Part shown: piece after piece, positions 18,688-28,232 of the stretch
How positions within the stretch are numbered: the stretch's first letter is position 1
Layout: every line of letters begins with the position of its first letter
NCBI GenBank assembly: GCA_017255395.1
Contig: JAFKDC010000009.1
Span: forward strand, 1-64,000
Length of the DNA stretch: 64,000 nt
Direction: 5' to 3'
From: Enemella evansiae
GTDB lineage: Bacteria; Pseudomonadota; Alphaproteobacteria; Rhodobacterales; Rhodobacteraceae
Notes under the pieces: generated by a model
Told to the model about the DNA's origin: nothing
Database searches by the model: none
Seen by the model: the letters and a program-made list of their open reading frames with translations, nothing else
Program-made: the position numbers and the translations under genes

Positions 18688-20385
18688 ATGAGCAATTCCC
18701 GTCACAATCATCGCGATGTCTTCCCGCCCACCGGCACCGAGCTGAACGCCAAGAGCTGGCTCACCGAGGCCCCGCTGCGCATGCTGATGAACAACCTGCA
18801 CCCGGATGTGGCCGAGAACCCGCATGAGCTGGTGGTCTATGGCGGCATCGGGCGCGCTGCCCGCACCTGGGAGGACTTCGACGCCATCGTTGCCGCGCTG
18901 AAGGACCTCGAAGCCGATGAGACGCTGCTCGTGCAGTCCGGCAAGCCGATTGCCATCGTCAGGACCCATGCGGATGCGCCGCGCGTGTTGATCGCCAACT
19001 CGAACCTCGTGCCGAACTGGGCCAATTGGGAACACTTCAACGCGCTCGATAAAAAGGGCCTGATGATGTACGGTCAGATGACCGCCGGATCATGGATCTA
19101 CATCGGCGCGCAGGGCATCGTGCAAGGCACCTACGAGACCTTCGCCGAAGCGGGCCGCCAGCATTACGACGGCAATCTCACCGGCAAATGGCTCCTCACC
19201 GGCGGTCTGGGCGGCATGGGCGGCGCCCAGCCTCTTGCCGCGGTCATGGCGGGGGCCTGCTGTCTTGCCGTGGAATGCGACGAAACCCGCGCCGATTTCC
19301 GCATCCGCACCCGCTATTGCGACGAGAAGACCCACGATCTCGACAAGGCGCTGGCAATGATCGACCGATGGACCAAGGCGGGCGAGGCGAAATCCGTGGC
19401 GCTCATCGGCAATGCCGCCGATATCTTCCCCGAGATCCTGCGCCGGATGCAGGCGGGCGAGGCCCTTCCGAACGGCCGCCCCGACATCGTGACCGACCAG
19501 ACCTCGGCGCATGACCCGTACCACGGCTACCTGCCGAAAGGCTGGGGCGTCGCCGAATGGCGCGAGAAGCAGGAAAACGATCCCGAGGCGGTGAACCGCG
19601 CCGCCCGAGCCTCGATGAAGGATCACGTCGAAGCGATGGTCGGCTTCTGGAACGCCGGTGTGCCAACCCTCGACTACGGCAACAACATCCGCCAGATGGC
19701 GCAGGAAGAAGGGCTCGGGAACGCCTTTGCCTTCCCCGGTTTCGTGCCCGCCTATATCCGGCCGCTGTTCTGCAAAGGCATCGGGCCGTTCCGCTGGGCG
19801 GCGCTCTCGGGTGATCCTGAAGACATCTACAAGACCGATCAGGCCATGAAAGAGCTTTTCCCCGAAAACGAGCACCTGCACCGCTGGCTCGATATGGCGC
19901 GGGATCGTATCGCCTTTCAGGGCCTTCCGGCGCGGATCTGCTGGATCGGCCTGGGCGACCGTCACCGCGCCGGCCTCAAGTTCAACGAAATGGTCGCCAG
20001 CGGCGCGTTGAAAGCCCCGGTCGTGATCGGGCGCGACCACCTCGACAGCGGCTCTGTCGCCTCGCCCAACCGCGAGACAGAAGCGATGAAAGACGGCTCG
20101 GACGCGGTGTCCGACTGGCCGCTGCTCAATGCGCTGACCAATACCGCCTCGGGCGCGACCTGGGTGTCGATCCATCACGGCGGCGGCGTTGGCATGGGCT
20201 TCTCGCAACACTCGGGCGTGGTGATCTGCGCCGACGGCAGCCCCGAAGCCGCGAAACGTCTCGAGCGCGTGCTCTGGAACGATCCGGCCTCTGGTGTCTG
20301 GCGTCACGCCGATGCGGGCTATGAAGAGGCGATCGACTGCGCGAAGACACACGGGTTGCGCCTGCCGCGCATCCTCGGCGCATGA
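18688..20385 (+). CDS. hutU: Urocanate hydratase
   Basis: A 565-residue urocanase that hydrates urocanate to imidazolone propionate using tightly bound NAD+ as an electrophile. The active-site cysteine is C418 in RICWIGLG, equivalent to C410 of the Pseudomonas putida enzyme. The N-terminal [12 protein letters not shown] and the late [15 protein letters not shown] motif are complete. The ATG follows hutG closely. The hutD start overlaps its stop. Confidence 0.95.
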   Translation: MSNSRHNHRDVFPPTGTELNAKSWLTEAPLRMLMNNLHPDVAENPHELVVYGGIGRAARTWEDFDAIVAALKDLEADETLLVQSGKPIAIVRTHADAPRVLIANSNLVPNWANWEHFNALDKKGLMMYGQMTAGSWIYIGAQGIVQGTYETFAEAGRQHYDGNLTGKWLLTGGLGGMGGAQPLAAVMAGACCLAVECDETRADFRIRTRYCDEKTHDLDKALAMIDRWTKAGEAKSVALIGNAADIFPEILRRMQAGEALPNGRPDIVTDQTSAHDPYHGYLPKGWGVAEWREKQENDPEAVNRAARASMKDHVEAMVGFWNAGVPTLDYGNNIRQMAQEEGLGNAFAFPGFVPAYIRPLFCKGIGPFRWAALSGDPEDIYKTDQAMKELFPENEHLHRWLDMARDRIAFQGLPARICWIGLGDRHRAGLKFNEMVASGALKAPVVIGRDHLDSGSVASPNRETEAMKDGSDAVSDWPLLNALTNTASGATWVSIHHGGGVGMGFSQHSGVVICADGSPEAAKRLERVLWNDPASGVWRHADAGYEEAIDCAKTHGLRLPRILGA

Positions 20386-20915
20386 GCCGCATCTATCGGG
20401 GGGTGGAGCGGCGCTTCACCCCCTGGAAAAACGGCGGCGGCGAGACCGCTGAAATCCTCTGTTGGCCCGAAGGCGCTGGGTTCGACGATTTCGACTGGCG
20501 GATCAGCACCGCAAAAGTCGGCCAGTCCGGCCCGTTTTCCGTGTTTCCCGGCATCGATCGCGTGTTGACCGTGCTCGAAGGCGGCGCGATGCGCCTTGGC
20601 TTCGAGACCGGAGAGAGCCTCACCTGCCATCCCGATGGCGTGCCGCATGGCTTTTCTGGGGCGGTGCCCTGTCACGCCCATGTGCCGGGCGCGCCGCTGC
20701 TCGATCTGAACCTGATGGTGCGCGTGCCGCTGCGGGGCGCAGTCTATCAAAGCGGCGAACAGGTCGCGGACGACGGCCTGCTGGCCGCCTATCTCTTTGC
20801 CCTTGAAGATCACCCCGCGCTGGGGCTGACCCGACACGACCTGCAAGAGCTTCCGCTTGATGCCACCACCGTGCCCGAGGGCACGCTGGTTCTGACGATC
20901 CGGCGCGGGGGCTGA
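20382..20915 (+). CDS. hutD: HutD family protein
   Basis: A 177-residue cupin-like protein ([11 protein letters not shown] near the N-terminus, then [16 protein letters not shown]). HutD is widely conserved in hut operons; in Pseudomonas fluorescens it has been proposed to limit pathway flux, and no enzymatic activity is established. It is the last gene of the operon and converges on hutC with a 2-bp gap. Confidence 0.88.
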   Translation: MSRIYRGVERRFTPWKNGGGETAEILCWPEGAGFDDFDWRISTAKVGQSGPFSVFPGIDRVLTVLEGGAMRLGFETGESLTCHPDGVPHGFSGAVPCHAHVPGAPLLDLNLMVRVPLRGAVYQSGEQVADDGLLAAYLFALEDHPALGLTRHDLQELPLDATTVPEGTLVLTIRRGG

Positions 20916-20917
20916 GA

Positions 20918-21652
20918 TCAGACCCCGACCTTGCCGTCGAATTCGGCGATCAGCTGGTGTGCCTCACCAGGATAAAGCAGCCTTGCGCAGGTCACCCAAT
21001 GGGCCTCGATCTGCGTGCGGCGCAGCACTTCAAGACAGGCCGCACCGACGGGCAACTCCAACAGCGTCGCATCCCGTCCCGAGACATTGATCGCGCGCAC
21101 ATGATGGCGCGCCTTGGTCCATGGCATCGTGTTCAGCAACCAGGAACCCGGCACATTCTGCTCGAAATCGACCGCCAGCGCGTCCGGCACCATCCTGGTG
21201 TTGATCACCCGCGTCTCGAGGCAAAAGGGCTCGTCGTTCGAAAAATGCAGCCCCTGCAGGAACAGCGAATTGTCCTGCGCCTCGTCTTCGTTCAGGCTCA
21301 ACAACCGGCGATCCTGCGCATTGCTCGCGCGGCTCTCGCACGACAGCAGCGCCCATTTGTACCGCCGCCCGAGTGCCGCCACCTCTTCGCCGATATTGTT
21401 GATCGCGAGCACCGCGGATTCCGCGCGCGGCTGTGCCACGACCGTGCCGCTGCGCTTGCGACGGATCACGAAGCCGTCGGAGGCGAGACGGGTCAGCACC
21501 TTGTTCATCGTCATCCGCGACACGCCATATTGGTCGGCCAACTCGGTTTCTTTCGGCAAAAGATAACCCGGCGGCCATGTGCCATCGACGATCTTGCGGG
21601 AAAATTCGTCGAGGATTCGGCCATGCAGCGTTTCTGGTTTGTCTCTTGCCAT
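20918..21652 (-). CDS. hutC: GntR-family histidine utilisation repressor
   Basis: A 244-residue regulator with a winged HTH (about residues 10-75, YGVSRMTMNKVLTRLASDGF) and a UTRA ligand-binding domain (from about residue 95) with the HutC-type LHFSNDEPFCLETRVIN segment. HutC repressors sense urocanate. The chosen ATG gives the standard length. AAGTATATACTT sits about 90 bp upstream of the start, consistent with autorepression. The same motif upstream of the neighbouring ABC operon suggests that its regulon is wider than hut. Confidence 0.92.
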   Translation of the reverse strand: MARDKPETLHGRILDEFSRKIVDGTWPPGYLLPKETELADQYGVSRMTMNKVLTRLASDGFVIRRKRSGTVVAQPRAESAVLAINNIGEEVAALGRRYKWALLSCESRASNAQDRRLLSLNEDEAQDNSLFLQGLHFSNDEPFCLETRVINTRMVPDALAVDFEQNVPGSWLLNTMPWTKARHHVRAINVSGRDATLLELPVGAACLEVLRRTQIEAHWVTCARLLYPGEAHQLIAEFDGKVGV

Positions 21653-21743
21653 CCTGTTCCTCGTCTTCCCTCCTGATGCCGCCCCTGTTCCGTCATAGGT
21701 TATCAAGGCGGTTTTGTAATCCTGATACGTTGATGGCGGCCCT

Positions 21744-21755
21744 AAGTATATACTT
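21744..21755 (-). promoter_or_regulatory. HutC-like operator upstream of hutC
   Basis: A perfect palindrome AAGTATATACTT, identical to the one in front of the ABC operon (11634-11645). It contains a TATACT hexamer usable as a -10 box in either direction. A poorer relative (GGTATATATTT) occurs at about 21897-21907. Confidence 0.65.
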
Positions 21756-22310
21756 CGCGCCCGCTGCGCTGCTGCCGCGCCGCAAACCCGATACCGCCTG
21801 AAAAATTCTGCGTTGTTTCCGCCACTTCCCTTCAGTGAACACTGGCGTATCGGCGCCTGCCCCTAGCTCTTGCCTGACGGCGCGCCAGCGAAAATAGGTA
21901 TATATTTAATCAACAAGAGCGATGCGCGCCCGTTTCTCTGCCACGCCCCCTGGCGCCTGCGCTTTGACCCCGCCCCCCCCAACGGCGATGTGGCCCCTGA
22001 CAACCGGACATCCTGCCACCAACGATATCGAGGCAGCACAGACTGACTGGCAAACGAAAGAGCTCCAGCGCCGCGCGCAAAGCGACGGCAGCGCCCGAGT
22101 CCATGCATGGCGCACTGACAGCCGCCGGGCCTATAGCAAGCCCGCCTGCACCAGCCCCTGATCAACACCTGAAAATGACAGCCGCCTGCGGGCATGTCCG
22201 GGATCTTCTCCGGCAAGGCAGAAGCAGAGGCAGAACACCGGCCGAGGCCCGCCAGAGTCCGGACCTTCAGGCGGCAACAAAAACACCCTAGGTGTTCAGT
22301 GCCGGCATCT
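21756..22310. other. Intergenic stretch without a recognisable gene
   Basis: About 550 bp between the hutC control region and the RTX relic. Open frames exist on both strands but their translations are cysteine/arginine-rich, have no recognisable motif and lack good ribosome sites. I see only the weak TATA-rich site near 21900. The stretch is probably decayed accessory DNA. Confidence 0.5.
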
Positions 22311-22861
22311 GGTGGATCAGGCAATGACACGGTGACGGGTGAAAACGACTACACGACTGCGGACAGGGATTCCCTTTTCGGTCAGGACGGCAATGACAGA
22401 ATCGAATCCGGGCAGGGCGCTGTGAGCAGCGCGTATCAGGCCAACGGGGACTATCCGGGCGGCGGCGCTGCAACGACACGCTGATCAGTGGACAGGCAAA
22501 CGATACACTTTATGGTGGTGTCGGGAGCGACCGCTTCGAGTTTCAGGCCTCGATGGGGGATGATACCATCGGAGACTTCGATGAACTCAATGACGAGATC
22601 AGGCTGGACGGGTTCACCGGAATCGGCAACGGCCTTGGGCGGCGGAACTGCCCCAATTCCATTGGATTTCGGTGCGCAGGGGACTCTGACCTCGCGATCA
22701 TCGGTATTGCCGCATTGGAGTGTTGGCCAGATGTGCAAGGCGCGATGTCTGTTTCAGGTACAAGTTCGGTGATCGACTATGGCGGCAATACGATCACGAT
22801 TGAAAATACGGTCTCGGGCGGCGCAACGATTTTGATACAGGATGATTTTGTTTTTGCCTGA
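22311..22861 (+). pseudogene. Decayed RTX (hemolysin-type Ca-binding) repeat protein
   Basis: Fragments of a glycine/aspartate-rich RTX protein are spread over at least two frames. GGSGNDTVTGEN and LFGQDGNDRI are in one frame; NDTLYGGVGSDRFEF and MGDDTIGDFDELNDEIRLDG follow in another; a third segment ends in ILIQDDFVFA, a typical RTX C-terminus. The frame changes near 22470 and again near 22650, and there is no start. It is the C-terminal relic of a type I secreted protein immediately upstream of an intact relative. Confidence 0.75.
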
Positions 22862-22904
22862 TCTTCGACAGGTGGCGGCAACGAAAATGAAAAGGAAGTG
22901 AGAG

Positions 22905-24431
22905 ATGGCAGATACAATACCTGGTGACAGCAGCACGACTGAGACCTTGGCGTTGGGAGGGGTCGCTTTCGGAGAAATCGAAACCATCGGCGATCAGGAT
23001 TGGTTCAGGATAGAATTGCAGGCGAGCACACTCTATTTCTTTGAAATCTTGGGACGGGCGACAGAGCCCTATACGCTGCAGTATGCTGATTTGGATCTAT
23101 TCGATGGTGAGTCTGTTCTAGTTAGCGGATCGTCCGGAAGTGGGATCGATACCGCGTCCGATACCTTCCTGATTCATGCGCCCTCAACCAGTGGAGTTCA
23201 TTTAATATCCGCACAGGGGACCGAATTCCGAGACACGCTAGGCGCGGACCCCATCGGCACCTACCGCCTCACCGCCGTGGAACTTGTGCCTGAGGTCAAG
23301 CATCAACGTCTGAGCCTAGAAGTTGACGATCTGCCGGACCTTCTGGACGGCGATGGCCGGGCCACCTCGACACCGATTGCAGTCAATCAGACACTTTATG
23401 CGGAATCCAACTCGGGCCAGGATCAGGACTGGTTCGAGGTCGCGGCTGAGCCGGGAAAGGTCTATCTCGCCGAGATGCACACGGGCATCTATCAGACCTA
23501 CCTCACCAATCAGAACTCCGATATCGAGCTTTGGGACGCTGAGGGGAACAGCGTTAAGATGTCATACTGGCTTGACGGGGTCGGATTGCATCAGGGGCTG
23601 ACGTTTTCGTCCGGGACCGCCACAACCTTCTACGTCGCCCCCGAACACCGTTTCGACAATGGAGCCTCCCAAGGCATCTATTCCGTCACCCTGACCGAAC
23701 TTCCCAGCCTTGAATTCACCTCCGGCTCCGATTGGCTGACCCTGCCTGCGGGTCTCTGGCCCGGTGTGCTGACGATCCAGGGCGGGGCCGGGAATGACAT
23801 GATGTCCTTCTCTAGACACGACACCGGCGTCGAGGTGAACCTTGCCACCGGGCTGGCGCGGGCGGCGGGCAGTGATGCGTTCTCGATCCTGATGGATGGT
23901 GTCGAGGGTATCACCGGAACCAGTTTTGCCGATACGTTGCATGGTTCGGACGGCAATGACAGGATGCGCGGCCTTGGTGGTCGCGATGTGATCTTTGGCT
24001 CGGGCGGGGCACGCGATACAATCGACGGCGGTGGGTCCGTGGACACGCTTGACTACATCGGCTCGGGCGAGGGCGTGTCAGTGTCGCTCTTGCGCGGTCG
24101 CGGCTGGGGCGGTGATGCGCAGGGCGACCGGATCAGCGGGATCGAGAACGTCAGTGGGTCTGTCCATGACGATTTCATCTGGGGCGATCATGGTGCGAAC
24201 AGGCTTGAGGGCAACCTTGGTGACGACACGCTGGTGGGCAACGGCGGGGACGACTACATCCTCGCGGGGCTGGGAACAGACGTGATCGTCTATTCCGGCA
24301 ACCGGGCCGATTATACGATCACGCAGGACGGCATCCGCACGGATGTGATCGACAACGTCGGCGGAGACGGGCACGACATCATCGGCCACGCCGAGGTGCT
24401 GCGCTTCGCGGATGGGGATTTCATCCTCTGA
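22905..24431 (+). CDS. Secreted RTX-repeat protein with PPC-like domains
   Basis: A 508-residue protein without a Sec signal, as expected for type I secretion. The N-terminal half holds two beta-rich segments resembling pre-peptidase C-terminal (PPC) domains, each with a DQDWF motif (about residues 28-32 and 170-174). The C-terminal half carries RTX nonapeptide-like repeats (DTLHGSDGNDRMRGLGGRD, then GNLGDDTLVGNGGDDYILAGLG) and ends FADGDFIL, the common RTX export signal form. A strong AGGAAGTGAGAG ribosome site precedes the ATG. There is no protease or lipase domain and no HlyB/HlyD/TolC genes nearby. The 5' third is visibly more A+T-rich than its surroundings, hinting at transfer. The role is unknown, possibly a surface or adhesion protein. 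Confidence 0.8.
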   Translation: MADTIPGDSSTTETLALGGVAFGEIETIGDQDWFRIELQASTLYFFEILGRATEPYTLQYADLDLFDGESVLVSGSSGSGIDTASDTFLIHAPSTSGVHLISAQGTEFRDTLGADPIGTYRLTAVELVPEVKHQRLSLEVDDLPDLLDGDGRATSTPIAVNQTLYAESNSGQDQDWFEVAAEPGKVYLAEMHTGIYQTYLTNQNSDIELWDAEGNSVKMSYWLDGVGLHQGLTFSSGTATTFYVAPEHRFDNGASQGIYSVTLTELPSLEFTSGSDWLTLPAGLWPGVLTIQGGAGNDMMSFSRHDTGVEVNLATGLARAAGSDAFSILMDGVEGITGTSFADTLHGSDGNDRMRGLGGRDVIFGSGGARDTIDGGGSVDTLDYIGSGEGVSVSLLRGRGWGGDAQGDRISGIENVSGSVHDDFIWGDHGANRLEGNLGDDTLVGNGGDDYILAGLGTDVIVYSGNRADYTITQDGIRTDVIDNVGGDGHDIIGHAEVLRFADGDFIL

Positions 24432-24667
24432 CGTCACCATGCGGGACACGGCCCAATGTCAGCATATTGGATACGGTCGCCGCATGCCACGTGCCGCCCC
24501 GTGCCGTCCCAATACACCAACCTGCACCAAGATACGCTGACGGGCCAAGCCCTCTGAGAAGTCGAAGGACCACGATGTAGGCGAGGCTGGCGGACAAGTC
24601 CCTGAGAACACGCCCAAAACAGGGTGCATTCTGTTCCTGCATTCAGGGAAACCACATGTATCACACC

Positions 24668-24696
24668 TTGACGCATGTATCCTGACATGATACACA
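24668..24696 (+). promoter_or_regulatory. higBA promoter and likely HigA operator
   Basis: TTGACG (24668-24673), a 17-bp spacer and TACACA (24691-24696) form a plausible sigma-70 promoter immediately in front of higB. An inverted repeat GTATC-N7-GATAC (24677-24693) overlaps the -10 box and would suit autorepression by the antitoxin. The very short distance to the higB ATG implies a nearly leaderless transcript or a slightly different start. Confidence 0.5.
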
Positions 24697-24700
24697 CGAA

Positions 24701-24982
24701 ATGATTCAAAGCACCAAGGGCAGGCTGATCCAGGACATACTGGCGAACAAAGCCGATAAAGGCTTCCCCGCCGGTATCATGAAGGTTGCCCGCCGAAAGC
24801 TGACCATGCTCGATGCGGCGAACAAACTTGAGGCTTTGCGCGTGCCACCGGCCAACCGGCTTGAGGCGCTGCAAGGCGACCGGAAGGGGCAACACTCGAT
24901 CCGGGTGAATGACCAATGGCGCTTCTGTTTCGTCTGGACCGAAAGCGGTCCCGCTGATGTTGAGTTTACGGACTATCACTGA
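24701..24982 (+). CDS. higB: HigB-type toxin (RelE superfamily mRNA interferase)
   Basis: A 93-residue basic protein with the HigB pattern: KLTMLDAANKLEALRVPPANRLEAL in the middle, then HSIRVNDQWRFCFVW and a terminal VEFTDYH. HigB toxins cleave mRNA on the ribosome. It precedes the antitoxin gene by 11 bp, the toxin-first order usual for HigBA. The N-terminal segment is slightly atypical but the catalytic C-terminal region is well preserved. Confidence 0.88.
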   Translation: MIQSTKGRLIQDILANKADKGFPAGIMKVARRKLTMLDAANKLEALRVPPANRLEALQGDRKGQHSIRVNDQWRFCFVWTESGPADVEFTDYH

Positions 24983-24993
24983 AAGGAGATGCT

Positions 24994-25284
24994 ATGGGAC
25001 TTATGACCGACCCCTGCCACCCCGGCGAAATCCTCAAGCATGAATTTCTCGAGCCGCTTGGGGTATCCGCGATTGGCCTGGCCAAAGTGATCGGCGTGCC
25101 GCGCACGCGCATAGAACGACTGGTAAAGGAACAAACCGCCGTGACCCCTGACACCGCTCTGCGACTGTCCAAGGCTCTTGGGACAACCCCTGAATTTTGG
25201 ATCAACATGCAGGCTAATTTTGACATGGCCGCTGCCCGAAAGACTGTCGATGTGTCGGACATTGAACCGCTTGTAACCGCCTGA
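24994..25284 (+). CDS. higA: HigA-type antitoxin (XRE-family HTH)
   Basis: A 96-residue antitoxin beginning with the family motif HPGEILKHEFLEPLGVS and carrying an XRE helix-turn-helix (GLAKVIGVPRTRIERLVKEQ), ending with the ALGTTPEFWINMQ segment shared by HigA proteins. An AAGGAG ribosome site lies directly upstream. It is expected to neutralise HigB and repress the operon. Confidence 0.92.
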   Translation: MGLMTDPCHPGEILKHEFLEPLGVSAIGLAKVIGVPRTRIERLVKEQTAVTPDTALRLSKALGTTPEFWINMQANFDMAAARKTVDVSDIEPLVTA

Positions 25285-25400
25285 TCCGGGGCCGCCTGAG
25301 ACCTGTCCAAAACCGGGCCTGACCTTTCCTTGATGATGGAAAAATCCCAAGACGAACCGACCCCATTTATCGGGGCCATTTGGGGCGTTCTGAGGCACCG

Positions 25401-25440
25401 GAAAAGCGCCTTCAAAGCGGTCAATCCGGGGCGCTTTCTA
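25401..25440 (+). terminator. Possible terminator hairpin downstream of higA
   Basis: GAAAAGCGCC (25401-25410) can pair with GGCGCTTTC (25430-25438), separated by a 19-base loop and followed by TATC. The loop is long and the T-run short, so this is a weak call. Confidence 0.3.
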
Positions 25441-25449
25441 TCTTCACAC

Positions 25450-25660
25450 GGCGCTGTTGCACAAATCCTGTGAGGGATTCATCCGGTGAATCCAGAGTGA
25501 TCGCCGGGATGCATCAGCAGACCCACACCCCTGACCTAAAAGACGAGGAAATGGCCAGCCTACAATGAAGCCTCAAGCGCCGTGGCTCGCTGACGATCCG
25601 CTTCGACCCCGAGATGCGCTGGGATGCCGTGCCGAGAGGCAGGCGTAGCCACCAACTTTC
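25450..25660 (+). mobile_element. Relic of an IS5-type insertion sequence
   Basis: GGCGCTGTTGCACAAATCC at 25450-25468 looks like a terminal inverted repeat of IS5/IS6-like elements. About 90 bp later comes a broken transposase N-terminus: WPAYNEA, a one-base frameshift, then LKRRGSLTIRFDPEM and WDAVP, which is the start of IS5-family (IS427-like) transposases. The rest of the transposase and the other end are missing. No gene is visible between this relic and the RidA gene at 25865. Confidence 0.65.
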
Positions 25661-25864
25661 CCGTCACTTGCAGGCTTCTGCTTGCGCGTCGGCTGTCCTG
25701 CGCATTCTGATCCTCTGCTCCGATGCCGGCCGCCCCTCGAAGGCCGCGGGACCACCAGCGGCCGCCTTTGGGCGCGGGCCTTCTTCCGGGCAGGACGGGA
25801 CCGCCTGAACCGCCATGTCGACTGTCTGAGCATCCGCCGCCCGGCCCGGAAATCGCCGCGTCCC

Positions 25865-26320
25865 CTAGCCGCGATCCAGCGGGCCCAATACCGCGGTAAC
25901 CTCCAGCAACACGGGCGCGTTGCGCGGAAGGCGGCTGACGCCGATGACCGAGCGGGGGTGGCGCCCCGCTTCGCCAAGCGCCGAAATGAACAGTCGCGAG
26001 GCCGCATCGGCGACGGTCGAGATATCGAAGGGTTGATCCCCGACCGCGACATGGGCGGTCATCCGCAGGATCCGCTCGATCCTTTCGCCCGGCTGGCATT
26101 GCTCCGACAGCCATGCAAGCACCTGCCCGGCGGCGATCTCGGCGTTCTTGCAGGCCGTTTCGAGGTCGACGTCCTCACCGCAGCGTCCCGTTGCGTGAAG
26201 CGCGTTGTCCCCGACCTTGGCGATCTGTCCCGCCACCATCACAAGGCGGTCATGGCGCGAGGCCAGGATGTATTCGTAGTTCGTGCCGATCGGTGCGGGC
26301 AGTTCGAAAGCTTCGTTCAT
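25865..26320 (-). CDS. RidA/YjgF/UK114-family protein
   Basis: A 151-residue Rid protein. The substrate-binding arginine equivalent to E. coli RidA R105 is present (HPRSVIGVSRLP, R123), and the LLEV segment supplies the usual glutamate. Members of this form hydrolyse reactive enamines/imines released by PLP or flavin enzymes. Its start overlaps the stop of the TRAP permease by one base, so it belongs to the transporter operon and probably to the breakdown of the imported compound. Confidence 0.85.
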   Translation of the reverse strand: MNEAFELPAPIGTNYEYILASRHDRLVMVAGQIAKVGDNALHATGRCGEDVDLETACKNAEIAAGQVLAWLSEQCQPGERIERILRMTAHVAVGDQPFDISTVADAASRLFISALGEAGRHPRSVIGVSRLPRNAPVLLEVTAVLGPLDRG

Positions 26321-28221
26321 CAGGGGGTAACCTCGCGATTTTTCACAGACTTGCTACGTTGCAGCAGATAGATGCCGACCAGGATCGCCAGGCCCACCGC
26401 CGAAGAGACGAGCTCGGGGTGGATCATCAGGACGGCGGCCAGAACAAGCAGCCCCCGCGTCACCCATCCCAGCGCCGCGCCAAAGAGCCAGCCGATCACC
26501 ACGGCGGACAGCACGGCAACCGCCAGCACCGCGCGCAGCAGCGAATAGACCAGGTCGAGGCTGAAGTCCGGCGTCAGGAGCACCGAGTTCGACACGAACA
26601 TGAAGGGGATGATGTATATTGGCAGGCCGATCAGGAAGGCCGTCCAGCCCACGCGGGACGGACGCTCGCCCGCGATCGGGGCAGCCGCATAGGCCGCGAC
26701 GGCCAGGGGCGGCGTGATCTGCCCCAGCACGGCGTAGTAGAACACGAACATATGCGCGGCCAGCGGATCGGCCCCCAGCTTCACCAGCGCCGGCGCCACC
26801 AGCGTGGCCTGCACGATATAGGCCGCCGTCGTGGGCATCCCCATGCCGAAGATAAAGGCGGCGATCATGGCCAGCAGCAGCGCGATATCCAGCGAGCCAC
26901 CCGAGAAGCTGGTGACCACGGCGCTGAACTTGAAGCCAAGCCCCGAGATCTGCACGACCCCCACGATGATCCCGGCAGAGGCACAGGCCGCCGCGACGGT
27001 TGCGGCGCCTTCGACACCCAGCCGGATGCCCGCAACATGCTGACGCCAATGCACGAAGGTCGAGCGCCGCAGATAGGGCGTCACGAGGGCCGCGACCACG
27101 CCGAAGAAGGCGCTGAAGCTTGCCGAATAGCCCTGCATCAGCAGCGCGACCAGGATCACGACCGGGATCAGGAAGGTCCAGCCCCCCATGAGCACCGCGC
27201 GTGTCGATCCGGCCTCGGCAGCCGCCAGCGGCTGCAGGTTCAGCTTGACGGATGCCAGATGCACCGCAAGCAGCAAGGCCACGTAGAACAGCAGCGCCGG
27301 GATGAGCGCGGCGGCGGCCACCTCGAGATAGCCGATGCCCAGAATGCCCGCCATCAGGAAGGCCGCGGCCCCCATGATCGGCGGCGTGATCTGCCCCCCG
27401 GTCGAGGCGATGGCCTCGATTGCCCCGGCGAAACGGCGCGGATAGCCGAGCTTCAGCATCATCGGGATGGTCAGCGAACCGGTGGTTGCGACATTCGCAA
27501 CGGCGCTGCCCGACATCATGCCCATCAGGCCGCTGGCGATGACGGCGATCTTTGCCGGGCCGCCCCGGCTTTGACCGGTCATGGCACGGGTGATGGTGAT
27601 GAAGAAATCGCCGCCACCGGCCACTTGCAGCACAGCGCCGAACATCACGAAGAGAAAGATGTATTCCGCCGACACGCCAAGCGCGGTGCCGAACAGGCCC
27701 TCGAAGCTGAAATACATCTGGTCGACGAATTCGCTGATCCCGACGCCGCCATGGGCCAGCGGGCGCAACCAGCTGACGTGGCGCAGTTCGGGGCCGACGA
27801 AGGCATAGACGATGAAAATCAGGCAGAGCCACACGATTGCCATGCCAAGACTGCGGCGGGTGGCCTCCAGGATCACCACGATCGCGCCGATGGCGACGAA
27901 CAGCTCTGTCGCCGAGGCATCCAGCGTCCAGGGCGGGCGCACGACGATGGCACTGTGATGAAGCGCGGCATAGCCCAGCGTCACCACGGACAGGGCGATC
28001 AGGCCGAAGTCGACCAGATGCCCCAGCCTGCGGCGGGGCATCGGTTGAAGCAGGAAGACAATGACCACCGCGAACAGAATGTGCATCGATCTGAGCAGCA
28101 GGTTGGGCGCAAGCCACAGCGGCGAGGCCGCAAGCAGGTGGAAGGCCGTCATCGCCAGAGCAAGAACGGTGATTGCGCGGCCCCGCAGGGGCGCGCGACC
28201 GGTTTCGGTTGCGGTGGTCAT
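26320..28221 (-). CDS. Fused TRAP transporter permease (DctQM fusion, TAXI type)
   Basis: A 633-residue, very hydrophobic protein. The N-terminal part corresponds to the 4-TM DctQ subunit and the remainder to the 12-TM DctM subunit (FGMGMPTTAAYIV and TGSLTIPMMLKLGYPRRFAGAIEA are signature stretches). Such fusions normally pair with TAXI-type binding proteins, which is the case here: the TAXI gene lies 11 bp upstream. It imports organic anions in symport with sodium or protons. Confidence 0.9.
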   Translation of the reverse strand: MTTATETGRAPLRGRAITVLALAMTAFHLLAASPLWLAPNLLLRSMHILFAVVIVFLLQPMPRRRLGHLVDFGLIALSVVTLGYAALHHSAIVVRPPWTLDASATELFVAIGAIVVILEATRRSLGMAIVWLCLIFIVYAFVGPELRHVSWLRPLAHGGVGISEFVDQMYFSFEGLFGTALGVSAEYIFLFVMFGAVLQVAGGGDFFITITRAMTGQSRGGPAKIAVIASGLMGMMSGSAVANVATTGSLTIPMMLKLGYPRRFAGAIEAIASTGGQITPPIMGAAAFLMAGILGIGYLEVAAAALIPALLFYVALLLAVHLASVKLNLQPLAAAEAGSTRAVLMGGWTFLIPVVILVALLMQGYSASFSAFFGVVAALVTPYLRRSTFVHWRQHVAGIRLGVEGAATVAAACASAGIIVGVVQISGLGFKFSAVVTSFSGGSLDIALLLAMIAAFIFGMGMPTTAAYIVQATLVAPALVKLGADPLAAHMFVFYYAVLGQITPPLAVAAYAAAPIAGERPSRVGWTAFLIGLPIYIIPFMFVSNSVLLTPDFSLDLVYSLLRAVLAVAVLSAVVIGWLFGAALGWVTRGLLVLAAVLMIHPELVSSAVGLAILVGIYLLQRSKSVKNREVTP

Positions 28222-28232
28222 CTGTGCGGTCC

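Noticed and set aside
22311-24431. Tandem DNA repeat or CRISPR-like array in the glycine-rich region
   Set aside because: The repetition is at protein level (RTX nonapeptides); the DNA units are degenerate and there are no uniform spacers.
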